From the NCBI RefSeq assembly GCF_005497185.1, contig NZ_RJTN01000009.1, positions 92,588 to 156,587 of the forward strand: 64,000 nucleotides of DNA. Direction: 5' to 3'. The stretch comes from Pectobacterium polonicum. GTDB lineage: Bacteria; Pseudomonadota; Gammaproteobacteria; Enterobacterales; Enterobacteriaceae. This document shows positions 54,853-63,998 of this stretch, piece after piece; within the stretch, counting starts at the first letter, position 1, and the number at the start of each line of letters is the position of its first letter. The translations under genes were made by a program, and so were the position numbers. The notes under the pieces are model-generated. The model did not search any database. It was not told where the DNA came from and was given only the letters and a program-made list of their open reading frames with translations.

Positions 54853-56292
54853 ATGTCAGAAAACATCCGTATTGAAGAAGACCTGTTAGGCACCCGAGAA
54901 GTTCCCGCAGACGCGTATTATGGCGTTCACACGCTGCGCGCCGTCGAAAACTTCTATATCAGTACCAATAAAATCAGTGATATCCCCGAATTCGTGCGCG
55001 GCATGGTCATGGTGAAGAAAGCTGCCGCGCTGGCGAACAAAGAGCTGCAAACCATCCCGAAAAAAATCGCTGACGTCATTATCCGCGCCTGCGATGAAGT
55101 GCTGAATAACGGCAAATGTATGGACCAGTTTCCGGTAGATGTATATCAGGGAGGCGCTGGTACGTCGGTCAATATGAATACCAACGAAGTATTAGCCAAT
55201 ATTGGCCTGGAGCTGATGGGCCACCAGAAAGGCGAATACCAGTATCTGAACCCCAACGATCACCTGAATAAATGCCAATCCACCAATGATGCCTACCCCA
55301 CTGGATTTCGTATCGCGGTCTATGCGGCCATACTGAAACTAACGGATGCGATAGCGAAGTTAAGTGAGGGTTTTGAGCGTAAAGCCAAAGAATTTGAAGA
55401 CGTTCTGAAGATGGGCCGCACCCAGTTGCAGGACGCCGTGCCAATGACGCTCGGTCAGGAATTTCATGCATTTCACGTACTGCTGCAAGAGGAAATCAAA
55501 AACCTGCTGCGCACGGCGGAACTGCTGCTTGAAGTCAATCTGGGCGCGACCGCAATCGGTACGCGTCTGAACACGCCGGACGGCTACCAGCAACTGGCAG
55601 TGCAGCGCCTGGCGGAAGTCAGCGGCCTGCCGTGCGTGCCCGCAGAAGACTTGATCGAAGCCACGTCAGACTGCGGTGCCTATGTCATGGTCCACAGTTC
55701 GCTGAAGCGTCTGGCGGTGAAACTATCGAAGATCTGCAATGACTTGCGTCTGCTCTCTTCAGGCCCGCGCGCTGGCCTGAATGAAATCAACCTGCCGGAG
55801 TTACAGGCGGGCTCTTCGATCATGCCCGCAAAAGTTAACCCCGTGGTGCCGGAAGTCGTCAATCAGGTGTGCTTCAAGGTCATCGGTAACGATACTTGCG
55901 TCACCATGGCGTCAGAAGCTGGGCAATTACAGTTAAACGTGATGGAACCGGTCATCGGTCAGGCGATGTTTGAATCGACCCACATTCTGACCAATGCCTG
56001 CTACAACCTGCTTGAGAAATGCGTCAACGGCATCACCGCCAATAAGGACGTTTGCGAAGCCTATGTTTTCAACTCTATCGGAATCGTGACGTATTTGAAC
56101 CCGTTCATCGGCCACCACAACGGCGATATCGTCGGCAGAATCTGTGCGGAAACGGGCAAGAGCGTGCGTGAAGTCGTACTGGAGCGAGGTCTACTAACAG
56201 AAGCTGAACTGGATGACATTTTCTCCATCCAGAACCTGATGCATCCGGCTTACAAAGCCAAACGTTATACCGATGAAAACGAGCTTCCTTAA
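54853..56292 (+). CDS. aspA: Aspartate ammonia-lyase AspA
   Basis: Converts L-aspartate to fumarate and ammonia. 479 residues of the fumarase/aspartase superfamily with the signature [12 protein letters not shown] (catalytic Ser region) and [16 protein letters not shown] substrate loop ([10 protein letters not shown] equivalent, here STNDAYPTG). Feeds fumarate respiration with DcuA downstream. Confidence 0.98.
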   Translation: MSENIRIEEDLLGTREVPADAYYGVHTLRAVENFYISTNKISDIPEFVRGMVMVKKAAALANKELQTIPKKIADVIIRACDEVLNNGKCMDQFPVDVYQGGAGTSVNMNTNEVLANIGLELMGHQKGEYQYLNPNDHLNKCQSTNDAYPTGFRIAVYAAILKLTDAIAKLSEGFERKAKEFEDVLKMGRTQLQDAVPMTLGQEFHAFHVLLQEEIKNLLRTAELLLEVNLGATAIGTRLNTPDGYQQLAVQRLAEVSGLPCVPAEDLIEATSDCGAYVMVHSSLKRLAVKLSKICNDLRLLSSGPRAGLNEINLPELQAGSSIMPAKVNPVVPEVVNQVCFKVIGNDTCVTMASEAGQLQLNVMEPVIGQAMFESTHILTNACYNLLEKCVNGITANKDVCEAYVFNSIGIVTYLNPFIGHHNGDIVGRICAETGKSVREVVLERGLLTEAELDDIFSIQNLMHPAYKAKRYTDENELP

Positions 56293-56313
56293 CACCAACA
56301 CTTAATTCTTCTC

Positions 56314-56354
56314 AGGCACGTCCGTTCACGAAGAACAGCGTGCCTTTATTTTTT
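56314..56354 (+). terminator. Terminator of aspA
   Basis: AGGCACG/CGTGCCT with an 18-nt loop and TTATTTTTT. dcuA can still be reached by readthrough or an own promoter. Confidence 0.8.
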
Positions 56355-56414
56355 GCTGCATACAGCCATAAGAATAAGTTATGAAATTTTTATTATTAAT
56401 TAAGGAGCATAGTC

Positions 56415-57716
56415 ATGCTTGGTCTTGAGTTACTCATCGTTCTGCTCGCCATCTATTTGGGGGCACGACTAGGAGGCATCGGCATTGGTTTCGCCGGTGG
56501 CCTAGGGGTGCTTGTTCTTACGCTGGGGTTTCAGATAAAGCCTGGCCTAATCCCTTTTGATGTCATTGAAATTATCATGGCCGTTATCGCCGCTATCGCT
56601 GCCATGCAGGTCGCGGGCGGAATGGATTATCTGGTCAGCCTAGCGGAGAAACTGCTACGTAAGCACCCGAAATACGTCACCTTTCTCGCGCCGCTGGTCA
56701 CCTATTTCATGACAATTCTGGCTGGTACCGGACACACCGCGTTTTCCACCCTGCCGGTTATCGCCGAAGTCGCCAAAGAGCAGGGAATTCGCCCTTCTCG
56801 CCCACTCTCTATCGCCGTCGTCGCCTCGCAAATCGCGATTACCGCCTCACCAATCTCGGCGGCGGTGGTGTTTGTCGCCGGTATTCTTGAGCCGCACGGA
56901 GTCAGCTACCTGCTGCTGTTAGGGATTTGTATTCCTACCACGCTCGCCGCGATCCTGCTGACGGCGATTGTGACTAACTTCCTGGGTAAAGAGCTGAAAG
57001 ACGATCCGATTTATCAGGAACGTCTGAAAAAAGGCGAAACCACGCTGCGCGGTAATAGCCAACATGAGATCAAACCGGGTGCCAAACTTTCCGTGATGCT
57101 ATTTCTGATCGGCATCGTCGCCGTTGTTCTGTATGCCACGGCGATCAGCGGCACGGTTGGGCTGATTCAGAATCCAGTTCTGCCACGTAACGAAGCTATT
57201 GTGGTCTTTATGCTGACCATCGCCACGCTGATTTGCATCACCTGCAAAATCGACACCGCGCGCATCCTCTCCGCCAGCACGTTTAAGTCCGGCATGAGCG
57301 CCTGTATCTGCGTGATGGGCGTGGCCTGGCTGGGCGATACCTTTGTTAAAGCGCATATTTCCGATATTCAGGATACCGCTGGCGCGCTGTTGCAAAGCTA
57401 CCCGTGGATGCTGGCCGTCGTGCTGTTCTTCGCCGCCACGCTGCTTTACTCACAGGCAGCAACAGCAAAAGCACTGATGCCTGCTGCGCTGCTGTTAGGC
57501 GTATCTCCGGTCACGGCCGTGGCGTCTTTTGCTGCCGTTTCCGCCCTGTTCGTTCTGCCGACCTACCCGACCCTGCTGGCCGCTGTAGAGATGGACGACA
57601 CCGGCTCAACGCGTATCGGCAAGTTTGTGTTTAACCACTCCTTCCTGATTCCCGGCGTGATGGCGATTACGCTGTCGGTGATATTTGGCTTTATCCTCGG
57701 CAGTATCCTGATCTAA
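56415..57716 (+). CDS. dcuA: Anaerobic C4-dicarboxylate transporter DcuA
   Basis: 433 residues, about ten to twelve helices, Dcu family. Exchanges or takes up aspartate, fumarate and succinate; paired with aspA as in E. coli. A GCGGATCG/CGATCCGC hairpin follows at 57741-57767. Confidence 0.97.
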   Translation: MLGLELLIVLLAIYLGARLGGIGIGFAGGLGVLVLTLGFQIKPGLIPFDVIEIIMAVIAAIAAMQVAGGMDYLVSLAEKLLRKHPKYVTFLAPLVTYFMTILAGTGHTAFSTLPVIAEVAKEQGIRPSRPLSIAVVASQIAITASPISAAVVFVAGILEPHGVSYLLLLGICIPTTLAAILLTAIVTNFLGKELKDDPIYQERLKKGETTLRGNSQHEIKPGAKLSVMLFLIGIVAVVLYATAISGTVGLIQNPVLPRNEAIVVFMLTIATLICITCKIDTARILSASTFKSGMSACICVMGVAWLGDTFVKAHISDIQDTAGALLQSYPWMLAVVLFFAATLLYSQAATAKALMPAALLLGVSPVTAVASFAAVSALFVLPTYPTLLAAVEMDDTGSTRIGKFVFNHSFLIPGVMAITLSVIFGFILGSILI

Positions 57717-57740
57717 AGATTGCTTTCCAGACAGTCCCTC

Positions 57741-57767
57741 GCGGATCGGCTTAGCTCGTCGATCCGC
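57741..57767 (+). terminator. Hairpin after dcuA
   Basis: GCGGATCG/CGATCCGC with an 11-nt loop, followed by CTCATTCCC; no strong T-run. Confidence 0.6.
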
Positions 57768-57847
57768 CTCATTCCCTTCAAACAATAAAGCAAGGTATAG
57801 TGTGGCTCTGGTTGTCTGGAATTTGTTCATCTGACACGGAGGATGTG

Positions 57848-58180
57848 ATGTCTGACCGCCCGCTTTGCGATGCTGTCGTCATATTATGTACCACACCTGA
57901 CGACGCCTGTGCACAACGGCTTGCCGACTCGCTGCTGGAAGCTCGACTTGCTGCCTGCGTCACCCTGCTTCCCGGCGCACGTTCGCTTTACTACTGGGAA
58001 GGCAAGCTCGAACAGCAATCAGAAGTACAAATGCTGATAAAAAGCGATACCTCACATCAGCAAGCGCTGCTGACTCACCTGAAACAACAACACCCTTACG
58101 ATACGCCGGAGCTGTTAGTTCTGCCGATATCCGGGGGCGATAGCGATTATCTGACATGGCTCAACGCATCTTTACGCTGA
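57848..58180 (+). CDS. cutA: Divalent-cation tolerance protein CutA
   Basis: 110 residues, the trimeric ferredoxin-like CutA fold with [19 protein letters not shown] and the C-terminal [11 protein letters not shown]. Originally linked to copper tolerance; true function unsettled. Start MSDRPLC has GGAGG upstream; an upstream in-frame start adds 16 residues. Its last 25 bases overlap dsbD. Confidence 0.93.
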   Translation: MSDRPLCDAVVILCTTPDDACAQRLADSLLEARLAACVTLLPGARSLYYWEGKLEQQSEVQMLIKSDTSHQQALLTHLKQQHPYDTPELLVLPISGGDSDYLTWLNASLR

Positions 58181-59886
58181 TTTTCCTGTTATGGACAGCT
58201 GTCGGCACACCCAGTGTGGCCGCCTCTTCTTTTGGTCAGAAACTGTTTGGCAACAGCACGACATCACGCTTTCTGCCAGTCGATGGGGCTTTCGCCTTTG
58301 AGTTTCAACAGCAGGATAACCAGCTCAACCTGCGCTGGGATATCCATCCCGATTACTACCTGTACCGCGCACAAATCAAGATCGAAGGAAACGGTGCTAC
58401 GCTTGGTAAGGTGGAGCTGCCGCAGGGCGAAAGCCACAACGACGAGTTTTTCGGTCAGGTTTTTATCCTGCGGGATCGGCTGGCGCTAACGGTACCCATT
58501 CAACAGGCCGAAAACGGCGCGACCGTTAAAGTCACCTATCAAGGCTGCGCCGATGCGGGTTTCTGCTATCCGCCGGAAACGCGCGTCGTTCCTCTCAGTC
58601 AGGTGCTGGCTAACGCAGGCACAGATACCTCGAATACCGCATCAGCCCAGACGCCACCGCCACAGACCACGCCGATGCCGTTCTCGCCGTGGTGGGCGCT
58701 GTTGATTGGTATCGGCGTCGCCTTTACTCCCTGCGTCCTGCCGATGTACCCGCTGATTGCCAGTCTGGTGCTGGGCAGAAAAGAACAGCTGACGCCGCGC
58801 CGCACGCTGCTGCTGTCAATGACCTATGTGCAAGGCATGGCACTCACCTACACACTGCTCGGGTTGGTTGTCGCTGCCGCCGGATTACGCTTTCAGGCGG
58901 CGCTCCAGCACCCGTACATTCTGATTGGTCTGTCGGTGATGTTTGCTGCGCTGGCGCTGTCCATGTTTGGCCTGTATACGCTCCAGCTTCCGTCATCGGT
59001 ACAAACTCGGCTGACAGAGTGGAGCAACCGTCAACAAGGCGGCTCCGTCACCGGCGTATTCTGCATGGGCGCGTTGGCGGGGCTCATTTGTTCCCCCTGC
59101 ACCACCGCCCCGCTCAGCGCCATCCTGCTTTACATCGCTCAGAGCGGCAACATGCTGGCAGGTGGCGGCACGCTTTATCTCTACGCGCTTGGCATGGGCT
59201 TACCGCTCATTCTGGTCACACTGTTCGGCAACAAACTGCTGCCGCGTAGCGGCCCGTGGATGCAGTACGTTAAGGAAGCGTTTGGCTTCATTATTCTGGC
59301 ACTGCCCGTCTTCCTGCTGGAACGTATTCTGGGTGAAACGTGGGGAATGCGGCTGTGGAGCGCGCTCGGCATCGCCTTCTTCGGCTGGGCGCTCATGCTG
59401 ACATTGCGTAGCAGCAAAGGCTGGATGCGTGGCGTACAGTTGCTACTGCTGGCAGGCATAGTGATCAGCGCCAAACCGCTGCAAGACTGGGTATTCCCTC
59501 CAACAGGCGCGGCGCAAACTCACACATCGGCATTGAACTTCGCTCCAGTCGCCAACATTGCCGATCTCAACAGCGCGCTGGCAAAGAGCGCTCAGCCTGT
59601 TATGCTCGATCTTTACGCTGACTGGTGCGTGGCCTGCAAAGAGTTCGAGAAATACACGTTCAGCGACCCGGCGGTGCAAAATCATCTGTCGCGCATTACG
59701 CTGCTACAGGCGGACGTCACCGCTAACCGCGAAGAACAAAACGCGCTGCTAAAAAAGCTACAGGTTTTAGGGCTGCCGACCATCGTCTTTTTTGACGCTC
59801 AGGGGAAAGAGATCCCCGGCTCGCGCGTCACCGGTTTTATGAACGCTGAACAATTTCAGGCACATTTGCAGAAGTTCAGCCCATAA
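58156..59886 (+). CDS. dsbD: Thiol:disulfide interchange protein DsbD
   Basis: 576 residues: signal peptide; periplasmic alpha domain with the Cys pair in GCADAGFC; eight membrane helices with the redox cysteines in [11 protein letters not shown] and [10 protein letters not shown]; periplasmic gamma thioredoxin-like domain with WCVACK. Carries electrons from cytoplasmic thioredoxin to DsbC/DsbG. Overlap with cutA suggests coupled translation. Confidence 0.97.
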   Translation: MAQRIFTLIFLLWTAVGTPSVAASSFGQKLFGNSTTSRFLPVDGAFAFEFQQQDNQLNLRWDIHPDYYLYRAQIKIEGNGATLGKVELPQGESHNDEFFGQVFILRDRLALTVPIQQAENGATVKVTYQGCADAGFCYPPETRVVPLSQVLANAGTDTSNTASAQTPPPQTTPMPFSPWWALLIGIGVAFTPCVLPMYPLIASLVLGRKEQLTPRRTLLLSMTYVQGMALTYTLLGLVVAAAGLRFQAALQHPYILIGLSVMFAALALSMFGLYTLQLPSSVQTRLTEWSNRQQGGSVTGVFCMGALAGLICSPCTTAPLSAILLYIAQSGNMLAGGGTLYLYALGMGLPLILVTLFGNKLLPRSGPWMQYVKEAFGFIILALPVFLLERILGETWGMRLWSALGIAFFGWALMLTLRSSKGWMRGVQLLLLAGIVISAKPLQDWVFPPTGAAQTHTSALNFAPVANIADLNSALAKSAQPVMLDLYADWCVACKEFEKYTFSDPAVQNHLSRITLLQADVTANREEQNALLKKLQVLGLPTIVFFDAQGKEIPGSRVTGFMNAEQFQAHLQKFSP

Positions 59887-59928
59887 ACGACACTTTCTAT
59901 CCGATTTTGTGCTTCTGGAGGAGACCTA

Positions 59929-60504
59929 ATGCAACGGGAAGATGTTCTTGAACATGCGCTTACTCTACTGGAGCAGCACGGATTTGCCATGACGACGCTG
60001 GATATGCTGGCGGAGAAACTGGGGGTTCCGGTAGAGGAACTGACACCATTCTGGCCGGATCGGGAAGCGCTGCTGTATGACGGCCTGCGTCACCATAGCC
60101 AGCAGGTCGATACCTGGCGGCGTCAGCTTCTCTTAGACGACGAGAAAAGCATCGAGCAGAAGCTACTGGCGCGCTATCAGGTGTTACACGAGTCGGTGAA
60201 CAAACAGCGCTATCCAGACTGTTTGTTTATTGCGGCGTGCAGCTTCTTTCCTGATATCAACCACCCTATCCACCAGATTGCGGAACAGCAGAAGTTAGCG
60301 TCTTACCAATACACCCGCGATTTGCTGGAAGAGCTGGAAACCGACGATCCCGAAATGGTGGCACAGCAGATGGAATTGATTCTGGAAGGCTGCCTGAGCA
60401 ACCTGCTGGTCAAGCATCAGGCCGCCAGCATCGCCACCGCCCAGCGGCTGGCAGAAGATGTCTTACGCTTTGCGCTGTGCCGTAAAAACGGTGCACTCAC
60501 CTGA
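59929..60504 (+). CDS. yjdC: TetR-family regulator YjdC
   Basis: 191 residues with an N-terminal helix-turn-helix ([17 protein letters not shown]) and an all-helical ligand domain. Follows dsbD by 42 bp and lies before the tRNA-Phe gene, matching E. coli yjdC. Targets unknown. Confidence 0.9.
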   Translation: MQREDVLEHALTLLEQHGFAMTTLDMLAEKLGVPVEELTPFWPDREALLYDGLRHHSQQVDTWRRQLLLDDEKSIEQKLLARYQVLHESVNKQRYPDCLFIAACSFFPDINHPIHQIAEQQKLASYQYTRDLLEELETDDPEMVAQQMELILEGCLSNLLVKHQAASIATAQRLAEDVLRFALCRKNGALT

Positions 60505-60513
60505 TTTCAGACA

Positions 60514-60539
60514 CAAAATGCGGTAAAGCCCGCATTTTG
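60514..60539 (+). terminator. Hairpin after yjdC
   Basis: CAAAATGCGG/CCGCATTTTG with a 6-nt loop; the T-run is inside the stem. Confidence 0.7.
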
Positions 60540-60630
60540 GCTGAAAAGTCGGCAGTCAGTAAGGTTTTCCATGCTTTCGTTGATAAACCCGTTGACGCCA
60601 CGCGGCCAATACGGTTTAATGCGCCCCGTT

Positions 60631-60706
60631 GCCCGGATAGCTCAGTCGGTAGAGCAGAGGATTGAAAATCCTCGTGTCCTTGGTTCGATTCCGAGTCCGG
60701 GCACCA
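60631..60706 (+). tRNA. pheU: tRNA-Phe (GAA)
   Basis: 76-nt cloverleaf GCCCGGA...TCCGGGC with anticodon loop TTGAAAA (GAA) and encoded CCA. It is the usual integration site of P4-like elements in enterobacteria, and an integrase gene begins 163 bp downstream, so its 3' end is taken as the left attachment site. The other copy lies outside the window. Confidence 0.96.
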
Positions 60707-60767
60707 TATTTTTGTTTTGGGACGTTCCTATACGTCCGGGAACATAGCAAAATCAGTAAGTTGATGG

Positions 60768-60803
60768 AAATCTGGAGTACCTCAAGGTACTACCAGATTT
60801 TTT
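60768..60803 (+). terminator. Terminator between tRNA-Phe and the integrase
   Basis: AAATCTGG with an inner GTACC pairs with GGTAC and CCAGATTT, followed by TTT. It closes the tRNA transcript. Confidence 0.8.
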
Positions 60804-60869
60804 GACATCCGTAGTTTTTGGGGGCTTAATTGGGGGCCTGTCGGTTCGATAAACTACGGAGCCCCCACC

Positions 60870-62129
60870 ATGCCTCTGACTGATACCGCCATCCGCAACG
60901 CCAAGCCGCTCGATAAACCTTACAAACTCAGCGACGCGCAGGGTCTGTACCTGCTGATTAAACCTAACGGTTCCAAGCTCTGGCATCTTAAGTACCGCTT
61001 CGGCGGCAAGGAGAAGAAGCTGGCGTTTGGCGCTTACCCGACTGTCTCGCTGGCAACTGCACGTAAACTGCGTGAAGAAGCCCGAACTATTCTCAGCGCA
61101 GGGGACGATCCCGGTGTAAAAAAACAGCACGACAAACAGGCGAAGAAAAACGGCAATACCTTTGAGGCCGTTTCACGTCAGTGGGTGGCCGCGAACATTC
61201 GCTGGAGTGAGGCACACGCCGTCAAAGTCCTGCGCTCACTGGAATTACACGTTTTCCCGCTCATCGGCAATGTCCTTATCACCGACCTGAAAACCGCCGA
61301 TTTGCTGATCCCGTTGCGGGTGGCGGAGAAAAAGGGCTGTCTGGAAACAGCGGCACGGATACAACAACGCACGACGGTCATCATGCGTTACGCCGTACAG
61401 GAAGGACTGATTGCCAGCAATCCGGCCAATGACCTCTGCGGCGCAATCACCCCGCCGCCGAAAAACCATTACCCTGCCCTGCCGCTGGAAAAGTTGCCGG
61501 AACTGCTGGAAAGAATAGAAGGCTATTCAGGCAGACTGCTAACAAGGTTGGCCGTACAGCTTAATTTGCTGATCTTTATCCGCTCCAGTGAATTGCGTTT
61601 TGCCCGTTGGACGGAGGTCGATCTGGATAACGCCATGTGGACACTTCCTGCACAGCGGGAGCCCATAGCTGGTGTGCGTCACTCAGAGCGTGGCGCAAAA
61701 ATGAAAACGCCGCATCTGGTGCCGCTGTCAAAACAGGCGGTAACGATACTGAAGCAGCTAAAACTGTTGTCCGGCAACGGGGAATTACTCTTTCCCGGCG
61801 ATCACGATGCCCGTAAGCCAATGAGTGAGAACACCATCAACAAGGCACTGCGCACGATGGGCTATGACACACAGGTGGATATCTGCGGACATGGCTTCCG
61901 CACGATAGCATGTAGCGCGTTGATTGAATCAGGTCGTTGGTCAAAAGATGCCGTGGAGCGGCAGATGAGCCATCAGGAGCGCAACCACGTTCGTGCCGCC
62001 TATATTCACAAAGCGGAACACCTCGACGAACGGACTCAGATGATGCAATGGTGGTCAGATTATCTCGATGCCTGCCAGCATCAGTTCATCCCGGCTTATC
62101 GATTTGAGAAGTCGATTAAGGTTGCCTGA
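60870..62129 (+). CDS. int: P4-type tyrosine recombinase (integrase)
   Basis: 419 residues. N-terminal DUF4102-type arm-binding domain (TDTAIRNAKPLDKPYKLSD, RFGGKEKKLAFGAYP), core-binding domain, and catalytic domain with Arg in IRSSELRFARW, the HGFRTIA box (His-X-X-Arg) and the Tyr in AAYIHKAEHLDER. Would insert and excise the element at tRNA-Phe. It is intact, in the usual orientation away from the tRNA. Confidence 0.95.
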   Translation: MPLTDTAIRNAKPLDKPYKLSDAQGLYLLIKPNGSKLWHLKYRFGGKEKKLAFGAYPTVSLATARKLREEARTILSAGDDPGVKKQHDKQAKKNGNTFEAVSRQWVAANIRWSEAHAVKVLRSLELHVFPLIGNVLITDLKTADLLIPLRVAEKKGCLETAARIQQRTTVIMRYAVQEGLIASNPANDLCGAITPPPKNHYPALPLEKLPELLERIEGYSGRLLTRLAVQLNLLIFIRSSELRFARWTEVDLDNAMWTLPAQREPIAGVRHSERGAKMKTPHLVPLSKQAVTILKQLKLLSGNGELLFPGDHDARKPMSENTINKALRTMGYDTQVDICGHGFRTIACSALIESGRWSKDAVERQMSHQERNHVRAAYIHKAEHLDERTQMMQWWSDYLDACQHQFIPAYRFEKSIKVA

Positions 62130-62152
62130 GTCAGACAGATGCACGAATAAAA

Positions 62153-62185
62153 TAAGCCGCTTCTGATCGAACGGAGGCGGTTTTC
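62153..62185 (+). terminator. Terminator of the integrase gene
   Basis: AAGCCGC pairs with GCGGTT (imperfect) across a GATCGA loop, followed by TTTTCTTATTT. Confidence 0.65.
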
Positions 62186-62285
62186 TTATTTCTCTACGCC
62201 GCTGTTGTATCAGGGCTGAGGCGGAGCGCAGCAGAGCGAGCACCGAACATCCCTGATAAAACAGCGGAATTTGTCACCATCGCAA

Positions 62286-62810
62286 TTACCCGTGTTTACA
62301 GGGACAAACGATATGACAGGCCGCGCTTGTATGGCTTTTTAATGGATGCGAACAGCAGCAGTTAAAAAGTGGCGTGAGGCGAGTAAATTCCATTTCGCAG
62401 AAATGGCTAATTTGCGTCGCCCGAACCCACCCGCGAGCGTTTCCCCCAAGGGAAACCGAGCAGGCCGGGGGGAGCCGAATAAATTTTGCCGCCCCAGCGA
62501 GCAAAAAGACGCGCCCACGCGTCGGTTTATTTGGGGGGCTTGCCCCGCACACCGTCGTCGCTAAGTCTCCGGCCACAAGCCGGTAGCGAGGCGCGACCAA
62601 CCCATTTAAAGCAGCGTTTCCCGTTATTTCGCACCGAGCTTGCGAGAAAGAGAAATAACAGGCTAAAACGCGCGTCTTAAAGGGGTTGGTCGCGCGTAGC
62701 GTGCGACGGTGTGCCGCCGTTGACCTTGGGGTTTTGGCGTGGCGTCCAGCCGCGACATTACCCCCATGCGACAGGCAATAAGGGCGTCCAGCCCGCATGA
62801 ACTGGCGCAC
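62286..62810 (-). CDS. Island hypothetical protein, ash/icd-like region
   Basis: A 174-codon open frame, rich in Cys, Arg and Ala, ending PLKSHTSAACHIVCPCKHG. Frames with this ending recur in P4-like islands where proteins are named ash or icd-like; that link is from memory and is uncertain. It runs straight through a strongly self-complementary stretch (62547-62714), and two other minus-strand frames overlap it, so the true coding frame and start are unclear. The transcript may be more important than the protein. No domain is recognised. Confidence 0.35.
   Translation of the reverse strand: MRQFMRAGRPYCLSHGGNVAAGRHAKTPRSTAAHRRTLRATNPFKTRVLACYFSFSQARCEITGNAALNGLVAPRYRLVAGDLATTVCGASPPNKPTRGRVFLLAGAAKFIRLPPACSVSLGGNARGWVRATQISHFCEMEFTRLTPLFNCCCSHPLKSHTSAACHIVCPCKHG
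62547..62714. other. Long self-complementary region, possible structured RNA or DNA element
   Basis: Left and right arms pair in order: GCACACCGTCG with CGACGGTGTGC, GCGCGACCAACCC with GGGTTGGTCGCGC (one mismatch just inside), then CGTTT-like and GTTATTTC with GAAATAAC near the tip. The left arm carries an extra side hairpin CCGGC/GCCGG. This gives a folded unit of about 168 nt with at least three stacked stems and a side arm. It lies in the island between the integrase and the repressors. Confidence 0.7.
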
Positions 62811-62976
62811 GCCGTTTTGTGCCTGGAAATGTATTTTCCGGCACAGGGCTGCATTGCTGCCACCGCATTCGCCTCATGCGCTCGCCGCATATACTTGCCC
62901 CATACCATGGGGCGAAGTCACGGGGTGAGAGCATGGGGCGAACAACAAAAGTAAACTGTCGCGCTTCGCTTGCCTT

Positions 62977-63018
62977 CTCCCGAACCGTTACCAACCTAGG
63001 TCGATAACGGTTCGGGAG
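62977..63018. repeat. 14-bp inverted repeat in the island
   Basis: CTCCCGAACCGTTA/TAACGGTTCGGGAG with a 14-nt spacer, downstream of the Ner-like gene. It may act as that gene's terminator or as a protein-binding dyad. No convincing gene is seen in 62811-62976. Confidence 0.6.
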
Positions 63019-63031
63019 ATCCTGTTTTACT

Positions 63032-63259
63032 TTAACGATCTTCTGATTTGCGGTAACGGGAAGGCCAGATTTCCGCAGGTGAAACCCCCAGCGCTTCCGC
63101 AATCAGCTTTTCCCCTTTCGGCCAGTGTTTTGTTAACGCGTTTGCCAACGTGGAAGACGCTAACCCCGCTTCTCGGGAAACGGCCGCCAATGTTGTTCCC
63201 TTCTTTCTTAACCCGGCGATGATATCTGCCGGGTGCCAATCCTTATCAATCATCTCCAT
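63032..63259 (-). CDS. Ner-like (Nlp/SfsB family) winged-helix regulator
   Basis: 75 residues matching the Ner family of phage Mu-type regulators: start DKDWHPADIIAGLRKKG, a helix-turn-helix TLAAVSREAGLASSTLANAL and the end GVSPAEIWPSRYRK. Ner-like proteins bind DNA to shut down early phage transcription. Divergent from the two XRE genes, the usual layout of a genetic switch. Confidence 0.85.
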   Translation of the reverse strand: MEMIDKDWHPADIIAGLRKKGTTLAAVSREAGLASSTLANALTKHWPKGEKLIAEALGVSPAEIWPSRYRKSEDR

Positions 63260-63293
63260 GATCCTTATTTTGTGGCCTCACATTAAACATCAT

Positions 63294-63314
63294 TTGTTCA
63301 GATAGTCTAAACAA
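63294..63314. promoter_or_regulatory. Operator-like dyad upstream of XRE copy 1
   Basis: TTGTTCAGA-TAG-TCTAAACAA, nine-base arms with one mismatch, in the 114-bp gap between the Ner-like and XRE genes. A similar dyad stands before copy 2. Confidence 0.6.
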
Positions 63315-63373
63315 CTACGATGTTAAGTAATGCTAAACACTAAGTCAATGTATGATCATTGATGGTGTAATGG

Positions 63374-63634
63374 ATGCTGCCTACTCGTCTCAAAGCCGCC
63401 CGACTACGGGCTAATCTAACTCAGGAAAAATTGGGAGTTCTTGCTGGCATTGAAGAAGAAACTGCGCGTTCTCGCGTGTCTCAATATGAAGGTGGGATAC
63501 ATCGTCCAACATTTGAAATGATGTGCTCATTTGCAAAGGTACTTAATGTACCGGAATGTTACTTTTACACGGTAAACGATGATTTTGCTAAGATGATTCT
63601 GGAGCTTTACCTTAAACATCAGAGTCATTCTTAA
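63374..63634 (+). CDS. XRE-family repressor, copy 1
   Basis: 86 residues, a helix-turn-helix of the phage-repressor type (RLKAARLRANLTQEKLGVLAG, then SRVSQYEGGIHRPTFEMM) with no C-terminal multimer or peptidase domain. Very similar to copy 2 (most residues identical from 1 to 70; the tail after DDDFA differs). Likely a repressor of the element's promoter; no target proven. Confidence 0.9.
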   Translation: MLPTRLKAARLRANLTQEKLGVLAGIEEETARSRVSQYEGGIHRPTFEMMCSFAKVLNVPECYFYTVNDDFAKMILELYLKHQSHS

Positions 63635-63660
63635 CGAATGCAAATAAATCCCCGCCTCTA

Positions 63661-63681
63661 TTGTTCAGGAAGTCTAAGCAA
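63661..63681. promoter_or_regulatory. Operator-like dyad upstream of XRE copy 2
   Basis: TTGTTCAGG-AAG-TCTAAGCAA; matches the copy 1 dyad at 18 of 21 positions and keeps the same distance from the start codon within a few bases. Confidence 0.55.
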
Positions 63682-63737
63682 CCTACATGTAAAGTAGTGC
63701 TAAACATGCTATCAATATCCTTATTGATGGTGCCATC

Positions 63738-63998
63738 ATGTTGCCCATTCGCCTTAAAACGGCTCGTTTACAAGCCAATCTCACTCAAGAAAAGCTAGGC
63801 GTACTGGCTGGCATTGAAGAAGCCACTGCACGATCACGCATATCCCAATATGAAAGCGGTATACATCGCCCAACATTTGAGATGATGTGCGCGTTTGCTA
63901 AAGTGCTTAATGTGCCAGAGTGTTATTTTTATACAGTTGATGATGATTTTGCTGAAGTTATTCTAAAAATTTATAATGAATGGTCGAACGATCATTAA
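63738..63998 (+). CDS. XRE-family repressor, copy 2
   Basis: 86 residues, paralogue of copy 1 with the same helix-turn-helix (LTQEKLGVLAGIEEATARSR). The start-to-start distance is 364 bp and the upstream region is duplicated too, so the unit arose by tandem duplication and has diverged at the DNA level. It ends two bases before the window edge and is complete. Confidence 0.9.
   Translation: MLPIRLKTARLQANLTQEKLGVLAGIEEATARSRISQYESGIHRPTFEMMCAFAKVLNVPECYFYTVDDDFAEVILKIYNEWSNDH

Noticed and set aside
60735..60860. Second copy of the tRNA-Phe 3' end close to the integrase
   Set aside because: Only a short likeness (GGTTCGAT) is present at about 60842, too short for an attachment repeat.
62663..62908. 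81-codon minus-strand frame as a gene
   Set aside because: Overlaps two other frames in a GC-rich folded region, and nothing distinguishes it; no family match could be supported.
62739..62954. 71-codon plus-strand frame in the island
   Set aside because: No RBS or motif and opposed to other weak frames; probably a chance frame in GC-rich DNA.
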